NCBI RefSeq assembly: GCF_046195335.1
Contig: NZ_CP176093.1
Source: Methanospirillum lacunae
GTDB taxonomy: Archaea; Halobacteriota; Methanomicrobia; Methanomicrobiales; Methanospirillaceae
DNA length: 64,000 nucleotides
Direction: 5' to 3' (one strand)
Shown: positions 16,927 to 26,350 of the stretch, piece after piece
Position numbering within the stretch: position 1 is the first letter of the stretch
Layout: every line of letters begins with the position of its first letter
Program-made: the position numbers and the translations under genes
Notes under the pieces: generated by a model
Seen by the model: the letters and a program-made list of their open reading frames with translations, nothing else
The model's database searches: none
Told to the model about the DNA's origin: nothing

Positions 16927-19900
16927 TCAAACCTTGAACTTTGACATTTCATGCGATACAGAATCTGCAATGCCACTTACATTGCTGACAATTTTACTGA
17001 TCTGTTCAATCGATGCTGAAGCCTCCTCTGTTGCAGCGGCAGCGTCCCCTGCATCTTTAGTCGTACTCTGGATAAGCCCTGATACCTCATGAATACTTGC
17101 TGTAACTTCTTCAACTGAAGCGGCCTGTTCCTCTGAAGCTGAGGCTACATCTGTTGCATTTCTGGTAATCTCGTCTATAGATACGACGATCTGATTAAAT
17201 GAACCAAGTGTCTGAGCTAGTGAAGCACTTCCCTGCTCAACAGCACTCCCTGCCTTGCCCATAGCATCGTTAGCTTTGCGGGCCTTATCCTGGAGTGTTG
17301 AGATCATATCAGCAATATTTTCTGCAGACTGGCGTGAATCCTGGGCTAGTGACTTGACTTCCGCTGCTACAACAGCGAACCCGCGACCTGCTTCTCCAGC
17401 CCGTGCAGCCTCGATTGCCGCATTCAAGGCAAGGAGATTGGTCTGGTTTGCAATATCTGATATCAACCGTACAATCTTTCCGATCTCTTCCATCTGTCTG
17501 TTAATTTCCGTAACAATCTGACCGACCTCTTCTGAAGAACGCTTTATCTCCTGCATTGCGCCTTCTGACTGCTCAGCAAGTTCAACTCCTTTTTTAGAGA
17601 AATCGTTTGCAAGCGTTGCCGTGGTTGAAACCTGTTCTGCCCGGCGTGAGACCTCCCCTACTGTAATGTTGAGATCTTCCATTGCCTTGAGAACCTGAAC
17701 AATCCCATCCTCACCTGAAGCCGAGTTTGAACTGACACTCCCTGCATTCCTGGCAATCTGCTGGGCACCCTCTGATACCTCTTCAATACTTGCCGTTGCC
17801 TCTTCTGCATTTGAAGCCAGGTCAAGGAGTTGATTATTAATCATCCCAACTGCACCGGCAATCTGGGATCCGATATTATTGAGTGAATCCCTGAATTCGA
17901 TCCATTCACCTTCGACATTGAGTTTTGGATCCATCCGGGCTTTGAAATTATATTCAGAGTACTCTTTTGAAACCCGCAGTGCCTCTTTCACCGGAACAAT
18001 AACACTGTCAAGAGTAGAGTTGACACCTTCAACAATCTTCCTGAAGTTCCCAAGATGTTTACCTGTATCTGCACGAACCTCCAGTTTCCCTGCAACTGCA
18101 GCATCTGAAAGGGCCTGGATGTCAGATACAAGCATTTCAAGAGTATTTTTTAGATTCAACAGATTTTCATCGATAGTAACAAAAGATTCGTGAGCTTCGA
18201 CTGTATAGGCATCTGCTTTCGTTATCTCCATATTCAGATTAAGTTCTCCGGCAGAGAGATGTTGCAGATTTTTGGTAACCCGGGAGACTTCAGTTTTGAG
18301 GAACGCGATTAAGCTGACCTGTTCACTGAGATCCTGAACAGTCTCGACATAGCCGACAGTTTCACCTTTTGCATCGAGAACAGGGGCAGTTGTCTGCTTA
18401 CAGGAGGCACCATGCCAGTCAAAATATGTCTCATCGTTGCCGGTTGTGCGAAGTTTATGGATACCACAATCATTTGTACCACAGATGTTTGCATTCGCAG
18501 TACGACAGGGCAGGCCATATGCAGATTCGCGGTCTTTAATTTCCTTGTTATCAACGAGAAGCTTCTCAAATGCTCTGTTCATATACTTCCATTTCATGTC
18601 ATTATCAGTGACATGAACAGGATACGGGACAGCATCAAGAATCGACTGATAATATGCTATCTGGTTCATCTGTTCAGTGAGATCCTGAACAGTCTCAACA
18701 AACCCGACGCGGTTTCCTTTGGCATCAAGCACCGGAGCCGTTGTCTGCTTACAGGACGCTCCAAGCCAGTCAAAGTAGGTCTCATTCTTACCTGTCGTCA
18801 AAAGCTGATTGATGCCACATTCATTTGTGCCACAGATGTTGGCATTTGCAGTGCGACAAGGCATGCCATATGCAGATTCACGGTTTTTGATGACTTTGTT
18901 CTCGATAAGAAGTTTTTCAAACGACTTATTCAGATACGTCCATTTCATATCATTATCAGTGACATGAATCGGATATGGGACTGCATCAAGGATAGACTGA
19001 TAATATGCTATCTGATTTATCTGCTCTGTCAGATCATGGACCACCTCAACATACCCGACAGTCTGACCTTTGGCATCAAGCACCGGCGCTGTAGTCTGCT
19101 TGCAGGATGCCCCCAGCCAGTCAAAATACGTCTCGTTTTTACCGGTTGTCTGGAGCTGGTGAATGCCACATTCTTCAGAACCGCAGATATTTGCATTTGC
19201 AGTACGGCAAGGCATACCATATGCGGATTCACGATTTTTGATGACCTTATTCTCAATAAGAAGTTTTTCAAATGCCTTGTTGAGATACGTCCACTTCATA
19301 TCTGTGTCAGTGACATGAATCGGATAAGGAACTGCATCCAGAATTGACTGATAGTAGGCAATCTGGTTCATCTGTTCTGTGAGATCGTGAACCACCTCGA
19401 CATACCCGACAGTCTTCCCCTTGGCATCAAGAACCGGGGCTGAAGTCTGCTTACAGGATGCTCCAAGCCAGTCAAAATACGTTTCGTTCTTACCAGATGT
19501 TTGGAGCTGGTGTATACCACATTCTTCAGAACCGCAGATATTTGCATTTGCAGTACGGCAAGGCATACCATACGCGGATTCACGGTTTTTAATGACCTTA
19601 TTCTCAATAAGAAGTTTTTCAAACGACTTATTCAGATACGTCCACTTCATGTCAATGTCAGTGACATGAATCGGATACGGAACTGCATCCAGAATTGACT
19701 GGTAGTATGCAATCTGATTCATCTGCTCTGTCAGATCGTGGACAACTTCAACATACCCAACCTTGTTTCCATCTGCATCAAGGACAGGAGCAGTTGTTTG
19801 CTTGCAGGATGCCCCCAGCCAGTCAAAGTAGGTTTCGTTCTTACCAGATGTCTGGAGCTGGTGTATACCACATTCTTCAGAACCACAGATATTTGCATTC

Positions 19901-20274
19901 GCAGTACGGCAGGGCATACCATACGCGGATTCGCGGTTTTTAATAACCTTGTTCTCGATAAGAAGTTTCTCAAACGACTTATTCATGTACGTCCATTTCA
20001 TGTCATTGTCTGTGACATGGATAGGATATGGAACCGCATCCAGAATCGAACGATATTCTGCGACCTGATGCTCTAGTGTGTTTGTTTGTTCAACAAGTTC
20101 AGTAAAAAGAGCATGGAGAGCAGCATCCTGATCAGGATCAAGAGCAGAAAAATGAGGAATTGCTGAAGCAGAGGTTACTTTTCCTGCTTTTACCAGATCA
20201 TGAAACTGAGAGAATTCAGATACTAATAGCCCATCTTCTATTAGTGCTGTTTTTGAGTCACTTTGATAATCCAT
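16927..20274 (-). CDS. Soluble chemoreceptor with five tandem cysteine-rich PAS repeats
   Basis: A 1115-residue cytoplasmic MCP with no membrane segment. Residues about 74-658 are five PAS repeats of exactly 117 residues, each holding four conserved Cys (repeat positions 49, 57, 62, 84; spacing C-x7-C-x4-C-x21-C). The fifth is the most diverged. A HAMP-like linker (LSAGELNLNMEI) and the MCP signalling helix follow, with tip IANQTNLLALNAAIEAARAG. The Cys set suggests a metal or Fe-S site, hence a redox or gas sensor, but that is inference. I start at ATG 20274, which has aggtg 6 nt upstream and lies about 60 nt after a predicted start of transcription. ATG 20337 would be at that point. Confidence 0.88.
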   Translation of the reverse strand: MDYQSDSKTALIEDGLLVSEFSQFHDLVKAGKVTSASAIPHFSALDPDQDAALHALFTELVEQTNTLEHQVAEYRSILDAVPYPIHVTDNDMKWTYMNKSFEKLLIENKVIKNRESAYGMPCRTANANICGSEECGIHQLQTSGKNETYFDWLGASCKQTTAPVLDADGNKVGYVEVVHDLTEQMNQIAYYQSILDAVPYPIHVTDIDMKWTYLNKSFEKLLIENKVIKNRESAYGMPCRTANANICGSEECGIHQLQTSGKNETYFDWLGASCKQTSAPVLDAKGKTVGYVEVVHDLTEQMNQIAYYQSILDAVPYPIHVTDTDMKWTYLNKAFEKLLIENKVIKNRESAYGMPCRTANANICGSEECGIHQLQTTGKNETYFDWLGASCKQTTAPVLDAKGQTVGYVEVVHDLTEQINQIAYYQSILDAVPYPIHVTDNDMKWTYLNKSFEKLLIENKVIKNRESAYGMPCRTANANICGTNECGINQLLTTGKNETYFDWLGASCKQTTAPVLDAKGNRVGFVETVQDLTEQMNQIAYYQSILDAVPYPVHVTDNDMKWKYMNRAFEKLLVDNKEIKDRESAYGLPCRTANANICGTNDCGIHKLRTTGNDETYFDWHGASCKQTTAPVLDAKGETVGYVETVQDLSEQVSLIAFLKTEVSRVTKNLQHLSAGELNLNMEITKADAYTVEAHESFVTIDENLLNLKNTLEMLVSDIQALSDAAVAGKLEVRADTGKHLGNFRKIVEGVNSTLDSVIVPVKEALRVSKEYSEYNFKARMDPKLNVEGEWIEFRDSLNNIGSQIAGAVGMINNQLLDLASNAEEATASIEEVSEGAQQIARNAGSVSSNSASGEDGIVQVLKAMEDLNITVGEVSRRAEQVSTTATLANDFSKKGVELAEQSEGAMQEIKRSSEEVGQIVTEINRQMEEIGKIVRLISDIANQTNLLALNAAIEAARAGEAGRGFAVVAAEVKSLAQDSRQSAENIADMISTLQDKARKANDAMGKAGSAVEQGSASLAQTLGSFNQIVVSIDEITRNATDVASASEEQAASVEEVTASIHEVSGLIQSTTKDAGDAAAATEEASASIEQISKIVSNVSGIADSVSHEMSKFKV
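18301..20055 (-). repeat. Five tandem 351-bp coding repeats (PAS units)
   Basis: Units at 20055-19705, 19704-19354, 19353-19003, 19002-18652 and 18651-18301. The marker gcatc for the VPYP turn recurs at 18632, 18983, 19334, 19685 and 20036, a period of exactly 351 bp. Units 1-3 are almost identical in DNA, units 4 and 5 more diverged, so the array grew by in-frame duplication or is kept alike by gene conversion. Confidence 0.95.
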
Positions 20275-20358
20275 CCTTTCCACCTGAGAATGTTCCGAAA
20301 GAGTTTGTTTTGATGTACGATGATTTAATAATTTCATTGAAAAAAAACCAAGGATACC

Positions 20359-20393
20359 GTATAAATGTCAGATTAAAGAGTTGCACTTATAAG
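20359..20393. promoter_or_regulatory. Divergent promoter pair between the Cys-PAS chemoreceptor and the alcohol dehydrogenase
   Basis: On the minus strand, atttatac (20359-20366) is a TATA candidate that would start the receptor mRNA near 20335. On the plus strand, cttataagg (20386-20393) would start the dehydrogenase mRNA near 20415, about 30 nt before its ATG. Confidence 0.4.
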
Positions 20394-20447
20394 GTCGTGA
20401 GTCAACCATATCTTCTAATGTGTGGGTAAATAACAGGGGGATACCGG

Positions 20448-21611
20448 ATGACCGACATCAGGCATGAACTGAGAAAGTTTGTAGCCCCTGAGTTTATTAT
20501 CGGTGAAGATGCCAGATTACTCGCGGGGAGATACGCAAAAAATTACAGCGTATCCCACGTGATGGTAGTCACCGATGAACAGATGCTCAAAACCGGATGG
20601 ATCTCCTCGATTCTTGAAAGTCTTACTGCCGAAGGGATCCAGTATACAATATTTTCAGATGTGAATCCCAACCCCAGGGACTTTGAGGTGATGAAAGGGG
20701 CTGACCTCTATCGTGAATCCAGGTGTGATGCTCTCGTTGCTATTGGGGGAGGAAGTCCGATCGATTGTGCAAAAGGGATAGGTATAGTAGTCACCAACCA
20801 TTCCCACATTCTCGATTTTGAGGGGGTAGACAATATTTCAGTATCATCTCCACCCCTCATTTGTATTCCGACAACTGCAGGATCAGCAGCAGATGTTTCA
20901 CAGTTTGCGGTCATCAATGACAGCAGAAGAAAAGTAAAAATAACAATAATAAGCAAGAAAATTGTCCCAGACATATCGTTAATCGATCCGATTCCACTCA
21001 CAACCCTCCCAAAGGGACTTACTGCCCATACCGGGATGGATGCTATCGTCCATAGTATTGAAGCGTATGTCTCAAATGCCAGTTCACCAGTGACCGATAT
21101 CCATGCCCTTGAATCTATCAGAATTTTGAGTAAATACCTCCCACTTGCATACCAGAATCCTGAAAACCTGCATTACCGATATCAGACCCTTCTCGGCAGT
21201 CTACTTGCTGGCCTGGCATTTTCCAACGCAAGTCTTGGTATTATTCATGCCATGGCCCATAGTCTTGGAGGAGAATACGATCTCACCCATGGAGAATGTA
21301 ACGCTCTCTTGTTAGAAAGTGCAATAGAGTTCAACTTTTCAACCTGTCCGGACCGGTACCTGAGTATTGGAAGAGCTCTCGGAGTTGATTACCAATGTTC
21401 AGATGCTGAGCAATGTAAAGGAGAATTGATCCAGGCTCTAACAAAACTGAGGGAGTCTGTTGGGATTGTTCAGCGGTTCAGACAGATTGGAATCTCTATG
21501 GATTGTATCCCCGACCTAGCCAGAAATGCCATCCGGGATCCTTGTCTGGCAACAAACCCAAGAGAACCGGATATCAGGGATATTGAACAGATTTATGCCA
21601 GAGCACTTTGA
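20448..21611 (+). CDS. Iron-containing (group III) alcohol dehydrogenase
   Basis: A 387-residue NAD(P)-linked dehydrogenase. The nucleotide-binding loop is GGGSPIDCAKGIG (near residue 98), followed by PTTAGSAADVSQ. The metal ligands are in TGMDAIVHSIEAY (Asp and His) and HAMAHSLGGEYDLTHGE (two His). The C-terminal part is diverged from the classical family. It should reduce aldehydes or oxidise alcohols; some Methanomicrobiales use alcohols as hydrogen donors. The start has a strong gggggat site. The end overlaps the next gene by 17 nt, an unusual pairing with a PAS protein. Confidence 0.88.
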   Translation: MTDIRHELRKFVAPEFIIGEDARLLAGRYAKNYSVSHVMVVTDEQMLKTGWISSILESLTAEGIQYTIFSDVNPNPRDFEVMKGADLYRESRCDALVAIGGGSPIDCAKGIGIVVTNHSHILDFEGVDNISVSSPPLICIPTTAGSAADVSQFAVINDSRRKVKITIISKKIVPDISLIDPIPLTTLPKGLTAHTGMDAIVHSIEAYVSNASSPVTDIHALESIRILSKYLPLAYQNPENLHYRYQTLLGSLLAGLAFSNASLGIIHAMAHSLGGEYDLTHGECNALLLESAIEFNFSTCPDRYLSIGRALGVDYQCSDAEQCKGELIQALTKLRESVGIVQRFRQIGISMDCIPDLARNAIRDPCLATNPREPDIRDIEQIYARAL

Positions 21612-22449
21612 AAAAGTTCCAGATTGGAAACACCAACGACAGAAGATCATCGGGCTCGGCGAGTCATCAGTCAGGAAGAACTACTTTCCGGAGTTGCAGG
21701 AAAGACTAATCGAACTTGAGAACGTAAACCAGGCTCTTCAGGATCGAACACGGGACCTTGAATCTCTAAACGCAGAACTGCTCGCAGAAGTCCAGGAGCG
21801 AAGATCTGTCGAAGAAGCTCTCAGAGAGAGTGAAGAGAGGTTTCGTGCAGTCTTTGAAAATGCAAACGATGCCATTTATGTGTATGATTTTAACCCAGAT
21901 ATGTTTCCGGTTCCTTTCCTCAACGTAAACAGAAGAGCATACAAACTCCTTGGATACACCTACGATGAAATGCTCTGTCTGACACCCTGGGATATTCTTG
22001 CTGAAAGCTGCTGGAATAAATACAGAGAACAGGCAATTGAAGTTTACAAAAATGGTCATGCGATGTACGATGTGATCCATGTAACAAGAACAGGCGAGGA
22101 AATACCCATGGAGGTAAGTTCACATCTCTTTACATTCAGGGGAAGAAAGTTACTCCTCTCTATTGCCCGGGACATCTCTGACCGCAAGAAAAATGAACAA
22201 AAAATGCGGGAGGCGATCGATCAGATCGATATGAATATGGGAACTCTTGCCACACTCAATGATAAGATCCGCAATCCCCTGACGATTATTGATATCCTGA
22301 CTGAAGAGATTGAGCCCCAGAGGAGAGAACAGATATACGAACAGGTTCTGGCAATAGACAAAATAATTGATGAACTGGATAAAGGATGGATTGAATCAGA
22401 AAAGGTGAGAAACTTTTTGAGACGACATCATGATCTCTATGAATCTTAA
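21595..22449 (+). CDS. PAS-domain protein with kinase-type dimerisation helices but no kinase domain
   Basis: A 284-residue cytoplasmic protein: a short N-terminal basic motif (IIGLGESSVRKNYFPELQ) and coiled coil to about residue 75, one PAS/PAC domain (about 78-205), then a DHp-like helix pair. Where a histidine kinase has its phospho-accepting His (S-H-E-I-R-N-P-L), this protein reads N-D-K-I-R-N-P-L, and no ATPase domain follows. It may be an adaptor or pseudokinase. ATG 21595 is preferred; the motif just after it recurs at the start of many Methanomicrobiales PAS proteins as I recall them. It sits in the last 17 nt of the dehydrogenase gene, so the two are probably translated together. 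Confidence 0.7.
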   Translation: MPEHFEKVPDWKHQRQKIIGLGESSVRKNYFPELQERLIELENVNQALQDRTRDLESLNAELLAEVQERRSVEEALRESEERFRAVFENANDAIYVYDFNPDMFPVPFLNVNRRAYKLLGYTYDEMLCLTPWDILAESCWNKYREQAIEVYKNGHAMYDVIHVTRTGEEIPMEVSSHLFTFRGRKLLLSIARDISDRKKNEQKMREAIDQIDMNMGTLATLNDKIRNPLTIIDILTEEIEPQRREQIYEQVLAIDKIIDELDKGWIESEKVRNFLRRHHDLYES

Positions 22450-22952
22450 AACGGGTCCACAGGGATCAACCCTCTGACTGCTTCACGTATAGCTTTTGCA
22501 GATTCCAGGATCCATTTTGATGACGGTTCACTGTAAACACCATCATAAAGTGCCTGGTTATACAAATGCTTGGCTTCTCGAAACCCGGCAAGAAGGGCAG
22601 GATCCAAGGCTCCTTCCTCTACATAGAGAGCATCAAGAGCGTCGCGAAGGCAGGATTCGCTTTTCTCCTGGTATCCTTTCACCATGATGAGTGAACGATA
22701 GGAATGATACATAGAGGAATAAGCAGTGATAATTGCCCATTTACAGTCATGATGTGCATCTGCCCTTTGAGAGGCAGCAAGATCCCTGTCTGCTTCAGAC
22801 AACTCAAGAAGGATGTAATCCCAGTCTGGCATCATCGGGACAATCCTGCCGTTTAAAAGACAATTTTCAAACCGTTCTCTCATGGTATCATATCCGGATA
22901 TGGAACTGCAGAGGGAGGGATGCAGCTGATAGATCCAATTTATCTTATCCAT
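22446..22952 (-). CDS. HEPN-domain protein
   Basis: About 168 residues, helical. DYILLELSEADRDLAASQ, KWAIITAYSSMYHSYRSLI and LRDALDALY follow the HEPN pattern (PF05168-like). The RxxxxH nuclease motif of toxic HEPN RNases is not evident. HEPN proteins often pair with a nucleotidyltransferase, but none is adjacent. The first 24 residues are less convincing and ATG 22883 is a possible start; neither has a clear ribosome site. The stop overlaps the convergent PAS gene stop by 3 nt. Confidence 0.55.
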   Translation of the reverse strand: MDKINWIYQLHPSLCSSISGYDTMRERFENCLLNGRIVPMMPDWDYILLELSEADRDLAASQRADAHHDCKWAIITAYSSMYHSYRSLIMVKGYQEKSESCLRDALDALYVEEGALDPALLAGFREAKHLYNQALYDGVYSEPSSKWILESAKAIREAVRGLIPVDPF

Positions 22953-23069
22953 CAATAAGTAATTCGATCTGTTCCCCAGGGGATCTTCGCAAGAATAAAA
23001 CCCCGTAATACTAGTAAAATGAATAAAATACTAAAAAGGTGAGAAAAAATATGTGGCAGGGTTTCGTAT

Positions 23070-23735
23070 TCAGGTCTGATTTATCTGGACCTGCCTGACA
23101 TGTTCTCTTAGAAAAGTCCTGATCCTTTTATCAGAAATATCGGCACGATCTGCAGACATGATACCAGCTTCAAAGAATGAGGTTGCTGATGCTTTGTCTG
23201 ATGATAAATACCGGGCTGCTCCTTCCTTGAAGTTTTTGGCAACCTGTTCAGTTTGATCAATATAGTCATAATAATTCAGCCTGACAAAGTCCATCTTCGT
23301 GGGAACATCTGAAAGTTCACTGTTCCGCCGGACCATGAGAGCATACTCATTTGCTTTCTGCTGTACCCTGTTAATATCGCCGGACCGATAGGTCAGGATG
23401 AGACCCTCTTTACCTGACTGGAGGTTGTCCAAAGAGAGAATGATAGAATCCCGAAACCCAACAAGGGGATCCTGGGTTCGGTCCGGCACAATCGTTCGAA
23501 CAGGGGATATTGATATCACGGGAGAAGGTGTCTTATTATCCGGAAGCGTGCCAGGTGAAGACATTGGGACTGGAGTTGCTGTTATGTTCACTTGAGGTTG
23601 CATTGGGATTATGGTTGATACTAGTACCTCAGATGAATCAGAAGATGGCGAGATTGATGAAGGCTGTGACGTACATCCTGCCACGAAAATCATCCATATA
23701 AGGATGACGACACTATACAGCACCTTCGGAGTCAT
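23070..23735 (-). CDS. Lipoprotein of unknown function
   Basis: A 221-residue protein with a lipoprotein signal (VVILIWMIFVAGC; lipid-carrying Cys21), then a Ser/Pro/Thr-rich linker to about residue 90, then a helical domain with alternating hydrophobics (FRDSIILSLDNLQSGKEGL and on). It is probably anchored outside the membrane with the helical part held away from it. No family is recognised. The linker style resembles other Methanospirillum surface proteins. It is isolated from its neighbours by 70-120 bp gaps. Confidence 0.6.
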   Translation of the reverse strand: MTPKVLYSVVILIWMIFVAGCTSQPSSISPSSDSSEVLVSTIIPMQPQVNITATPVPMSSPGTLPDNKTPSPVISISPVRTIVPDRTQDPLVGFRDSIILSLDNLQSGKEGLILTYRSGDINRVQQKANEYALMVRRNSELSDVPTKMDFVRLNYYDYIDQTEQVAKNFKEGAARYLSSDKASATSFFEAGIMSADRADISDKRIRTFLREHVRQVQINQT

Positions 23736-23809
23736 GTTCTATTGTCTTATTTCAATGGAAGATATGAATGCCGCTTCATAGGAAAAACAGCAGGCAGGAG
23801 ATAAAAAAA

Positions 23810-25294
23810 CTACAGCCATTCGGGGAGGACGATTCCCATCTCCTGTATCATCCTGCGAAGTGCCGAATCAATACCATGTTCAAGTCTAATCAGTGTCAGG
23901 AGATAGATTCCACCGCCGATTACTACTGTGGCAGCAACCACTTCCACAGTTGCAGGAGGGATCAACGTGACAAAACAAATCACACATACTGCCATGATTC
24001 CGGTTGCGAGTGAAATTGATCGAAGTGCTCTGAAATCAGGAATCAACCGGATATGAGGTTTTAAGAATATATATGCACAGCAGGCATGAACAATAACGGT
24101 GATAAGAATTGCAGCGGCAGCACCGGTTATGCCAAACACAGGAATGAGAATTAGGTTCAGAGGTATGTTTACCATAGATGCTATCAGAGCAGCCATTGCC
24201 CCAGCCCGGGGTATTCCAAGAGCTCCCAGGGTCATGGACCAGAGGTAGACAAAAACATATGAAACCTGGGTAACCAGGAGGAGGATCAATGCAGGCCAGG
24301 CTGCTTCATAAGGTGATCCATAGAGGAAGTAAAGAAGCCGGCCTCCCAGAAAAGAACCACCAATGCATACTGGGAGAGCCAGAAGAAGTGAATACGAAAG
24401 GGCACTTGCAAGAGATGCAGAGATTAGATCTCTTCTGCCTTCATTATTCCAGGCAACAAACTTGGGATAGAGTATTGTCTGAAGTGCCAGGGCAGAAAAT
24501 AGTGAGAAAGAAGCCAGCTGGAGAGGAATGCGATACAGCCCTACTTCACTTGTAGAAGAAAAATACCCGAGCAGGATAGTATCAATGTTTCCGTACAGAA
24601 CCATTCCACCAGACGCCAGGAGAGACCAGAACGAGAACCGGATTAAATTCTCTGCAGACTTTGCATTGAATAAAACTGGTCTGAACCTGCAGAGTGGAAC
24701 AAGGTAGACAAAACCGGCAATAAGACCGGCCACAACCCCTCCGGCAAGACCGGCAACCCCGTACCCTGCCACCACTGCCAGGGTCTGGACGATAATCCTG
24801 ATAAGGTTGTTTACCAGGGTGCTGATCTGCAAAAAACCAGCCCTGCCTGTCCCATACACCCATGTTCCTGCAATATCAGAGAGCGATGTGACAACTACCG
24901 CCCCAAGTAGCCAGGGAAAGAGTCCGGTTGCTGAAAGATCATACAAGAGTGGTGCAAAAAGAACCAGCACGAAAAGTGAGACTGCAAGCAGGAGAATACG
25001 GAGGGCAAGGTATGCAGAAAAGTACTCTTCACGCTGTTTTACAGGATTCATATAAGCAATCGCCGCTCCACCAAGCCCACCGCTGCTAATTAGGCTAAAT
25101 ATTCCAAGATACGAGAGGAAGAGAAAGAGACCTCCGGGAACAGAGGGCGACCCGGTAAGATGGGTGATGGCCATCGTTGAGAGAAATCCGAGGACCATAA
25201 CTGTTACGCTCGTCCCAAAGTGGAGAAAACTCTGGCGCTGAACATCGCCAACCCGCATTAACCTTGCGGTAAAATCTGACAGGAACGAGAACAT
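23810..25294 (-). CDS. Polysaccharide/lipid-linked oligosaccharide flippase (MATE/MOP-like)
   Basis: A 494-residue membrane protein with about 14 hydrophobic segments. The FGTSVTVMVLGFLSTMAIT start and the SSGGLGGAAIAYMNP turn are typical of Wzx/MurJ-like oligosaccharide flippases (MOP superfamily). It likely moves lipid-linked glycans across the membrane for glycosylation of surface or sheath proteins. It lies just downstream of sheath-type gene 2 on the same strand, but a 97-bp gap with a T-rich stretch separates them. No glycosyltransferases are nearby. Confidence 0.75.
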   Translation of the reverse strand: MFSFLSDFTARLMRVGDVQRQSFLHFGTSVTVMVLGFLSTMAITHLTGSPSVPGGLFLFLSYLGIFSLISSGGLGGAAIAYMNPVKQREEYFSAYLALRILLLAVSLFVLVLFAPLLYDLSATGLFPWLLGAVVVTSLSDIAGTWVYGTGRAGFLQISTLVNNLIRIIVQTLAVVAGYGVAGLAGGVVAGLIAGFVYLVPLCRFRPVLFNAKSAENLIRFSFWSLLASGGMVLYGNIDTILLGYFSSTSEVGLYRIPLQLASFSLFSALALQTILYPKFVAWNNEGRRDLISASLASALSYSLLLALPVCIGGSFLGGRLLYFLYGSPYEAAWPALILLLVTQVSYVFVYLWSMTLGALGIPRAGAMAALIASMVNIPLNLILIPVFGITGAAAAILITVIVHACCAYIFLKPHIRLIPDFRALRSISLATGIMAVCVICFVTLIPPATVEVVAATVVIGGGIYLLTLIRLEHGIDSALRRMIQEMGIVLPEWL

Positions 25295-25388
25295 ATTGTA
25301 CGTACTGATTGAGTTTTGTGGGGATAAGAGAACGGGTTATCAAACAGACAAAAAGAACTGAAAGAGAGATGTTCTCCATCCTCATTTA

Positions 25389-25405
25389 GTTTCAGATTCT
25401 GAAAC
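25389..25405 (-). terminator. Perfect palindrome across the stop codon of sheath-type gene 2
   Basis: GTTTCAGA-T-TCTGAAAC spans the stop codon (25392-25394). It resembles the stem over the stop codon of sheath-type gene 1, sharing the TTCAGA/TCTGAA core. A T-rich stretch follows at about 25340-25370 on the transcript. It may act in termination or 3' end stability. Confidence 0.45.
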
Positions 25406-26336
25406 CGGACTTGTAGGCAAAGGCCTTCTGGAGGTTTTTGATGCCACCGGTTACTGTAGTAGAGTCTTTCCAGGTATTAATTACAGAGGTTTTGTACGCA
25501 GATCCATCAGTGTACCACCCAGAATAGATATCAAAGGTTCGAGGAGTACCTTCAGGATCTGTCAACGGGTATTTTGCATAATTTCCGGTAGAATATAACC
25601 CAATATCGCGACCTTCCATCACGCTACCTGCATAAGTCGTCTTTACAGTACCTTCTGCAAAGCCACTACCTGAGTTCGCATCAGGAGTAACTGCGATCTG
25701 GTAATTCACTTCTGCAGGAATATCATCGGTTGTCGCTACAGCCCGAACAGTGCCCTTGCTTGAAACCTGTGCACTATTTACATTGATAAGGGAGCTCTTT
25801 GCAGAGACAATGTTACAGAATGGTGGAAGCCACCTGCCATTTATCATTGAAAAGACACACCGGATATTGTCATCAGCCCTCTTTGCCTCCCCTGCAACAT
25901 CAAGGGTGTACTCCTCTTCTCCAACCAGGTGTGAACCTTCTGTACTGCCATAGGTCAGAACTTTTGACGAATCAATGTTGTTCAGACCATTTAACTGATC
26001 CTTTGATGAAAAACCAAAATTCTTATTTTCAGCTAATTTTCCACCATTTGAAAGGATAGAATCACGATATTGGGTATCAGCAATTACCTTTCCCAGAGGA
26101 TAAAAATATGAATCAGAATCATGATGGGCAAGAGTACCAGTCTCAATAACTCCAGGAGTGGTGATAAACCAGTCCATCTTGGTTCCGGCATCGACAGCAC
26201 CAGTGACGTCAATGACTGTGTCAAGAGTGAAAACCTGGTTTTCAGGTGTCTGGTTTGGCAACCGGTCAGCTTTAGCAAACCCGATTAGTGCTACAGGGAC
26301 AAGTATCGCTAAAAGAACCACAGATCCAAACTTCAT
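25392..26336 (-). CDS. Secreted sheath-type surface protein 2 (MspA-like paralog)
   Basis: A 314-residue paralog of the protein at 497-1360. It shares the mature start DRLPNQTPENQVF, the block ILSNGGKLAENKNF, SSKVLTYGSTEGSHLVGEEE, the two Cys segments, NSGSGFAEGTVKT, and the end TGGIKNLQKAFAYKSGFRI. It differs by an insertion near residue 60 (LAHHDSDSYFYPLGKV) and one near residue 245. The start is ATG 26336, where taggaag lies just upstream. Sixteen more residues upstream are in frame but would destroy the signal peptide. The two copies probably form different or alternative sheath or surface layers. Confidence 0.65.
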   Translation of the reverse strand: MKFGSVVLLAILVPVALIGFAKADRLPNQTPENQVFTLDTVIDVTGAVDAGTKMDWFITTPGVIETGTLAHHDSDSYFYPLGKVIADTQYRDSILSNGGKLAENKNFGFSSKDQLNGLNNIDSSKVLTYGSTEGSHLVGEEEYTLDVAGEAKRADDNIRCVFSMINGRWLPPFCNIVSAKSSLINVNSAQVSSKGTVRAVATTDDIPAEVNYQIAVTPDANSGSGFAEGTVKTTYAGSVMEGRDIGLYSTGNYAKYPLTDPEGTPRTFDIYSGWYTDGSAYKTSVINTWKDSTTVTGGIKNLQKAFAYKSGFRI

Positions 26337-26350
26337 GTATATCTTCCTAC

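Noticed and set aside
18412..19347. 311-residue open frame antisense to the Cys-PAS repeats
   Set aside because: It mirrors the periodic repeats, has no ribosome site or domain, and recurs in each unit; it is a by-product of codon use in the real gene.
18301..20055. Regular repeats that might suggest a CRISPR array or satellite
   Set aside because: Units are 351 bp, without spacers, and translate in one frame as PAS domains.
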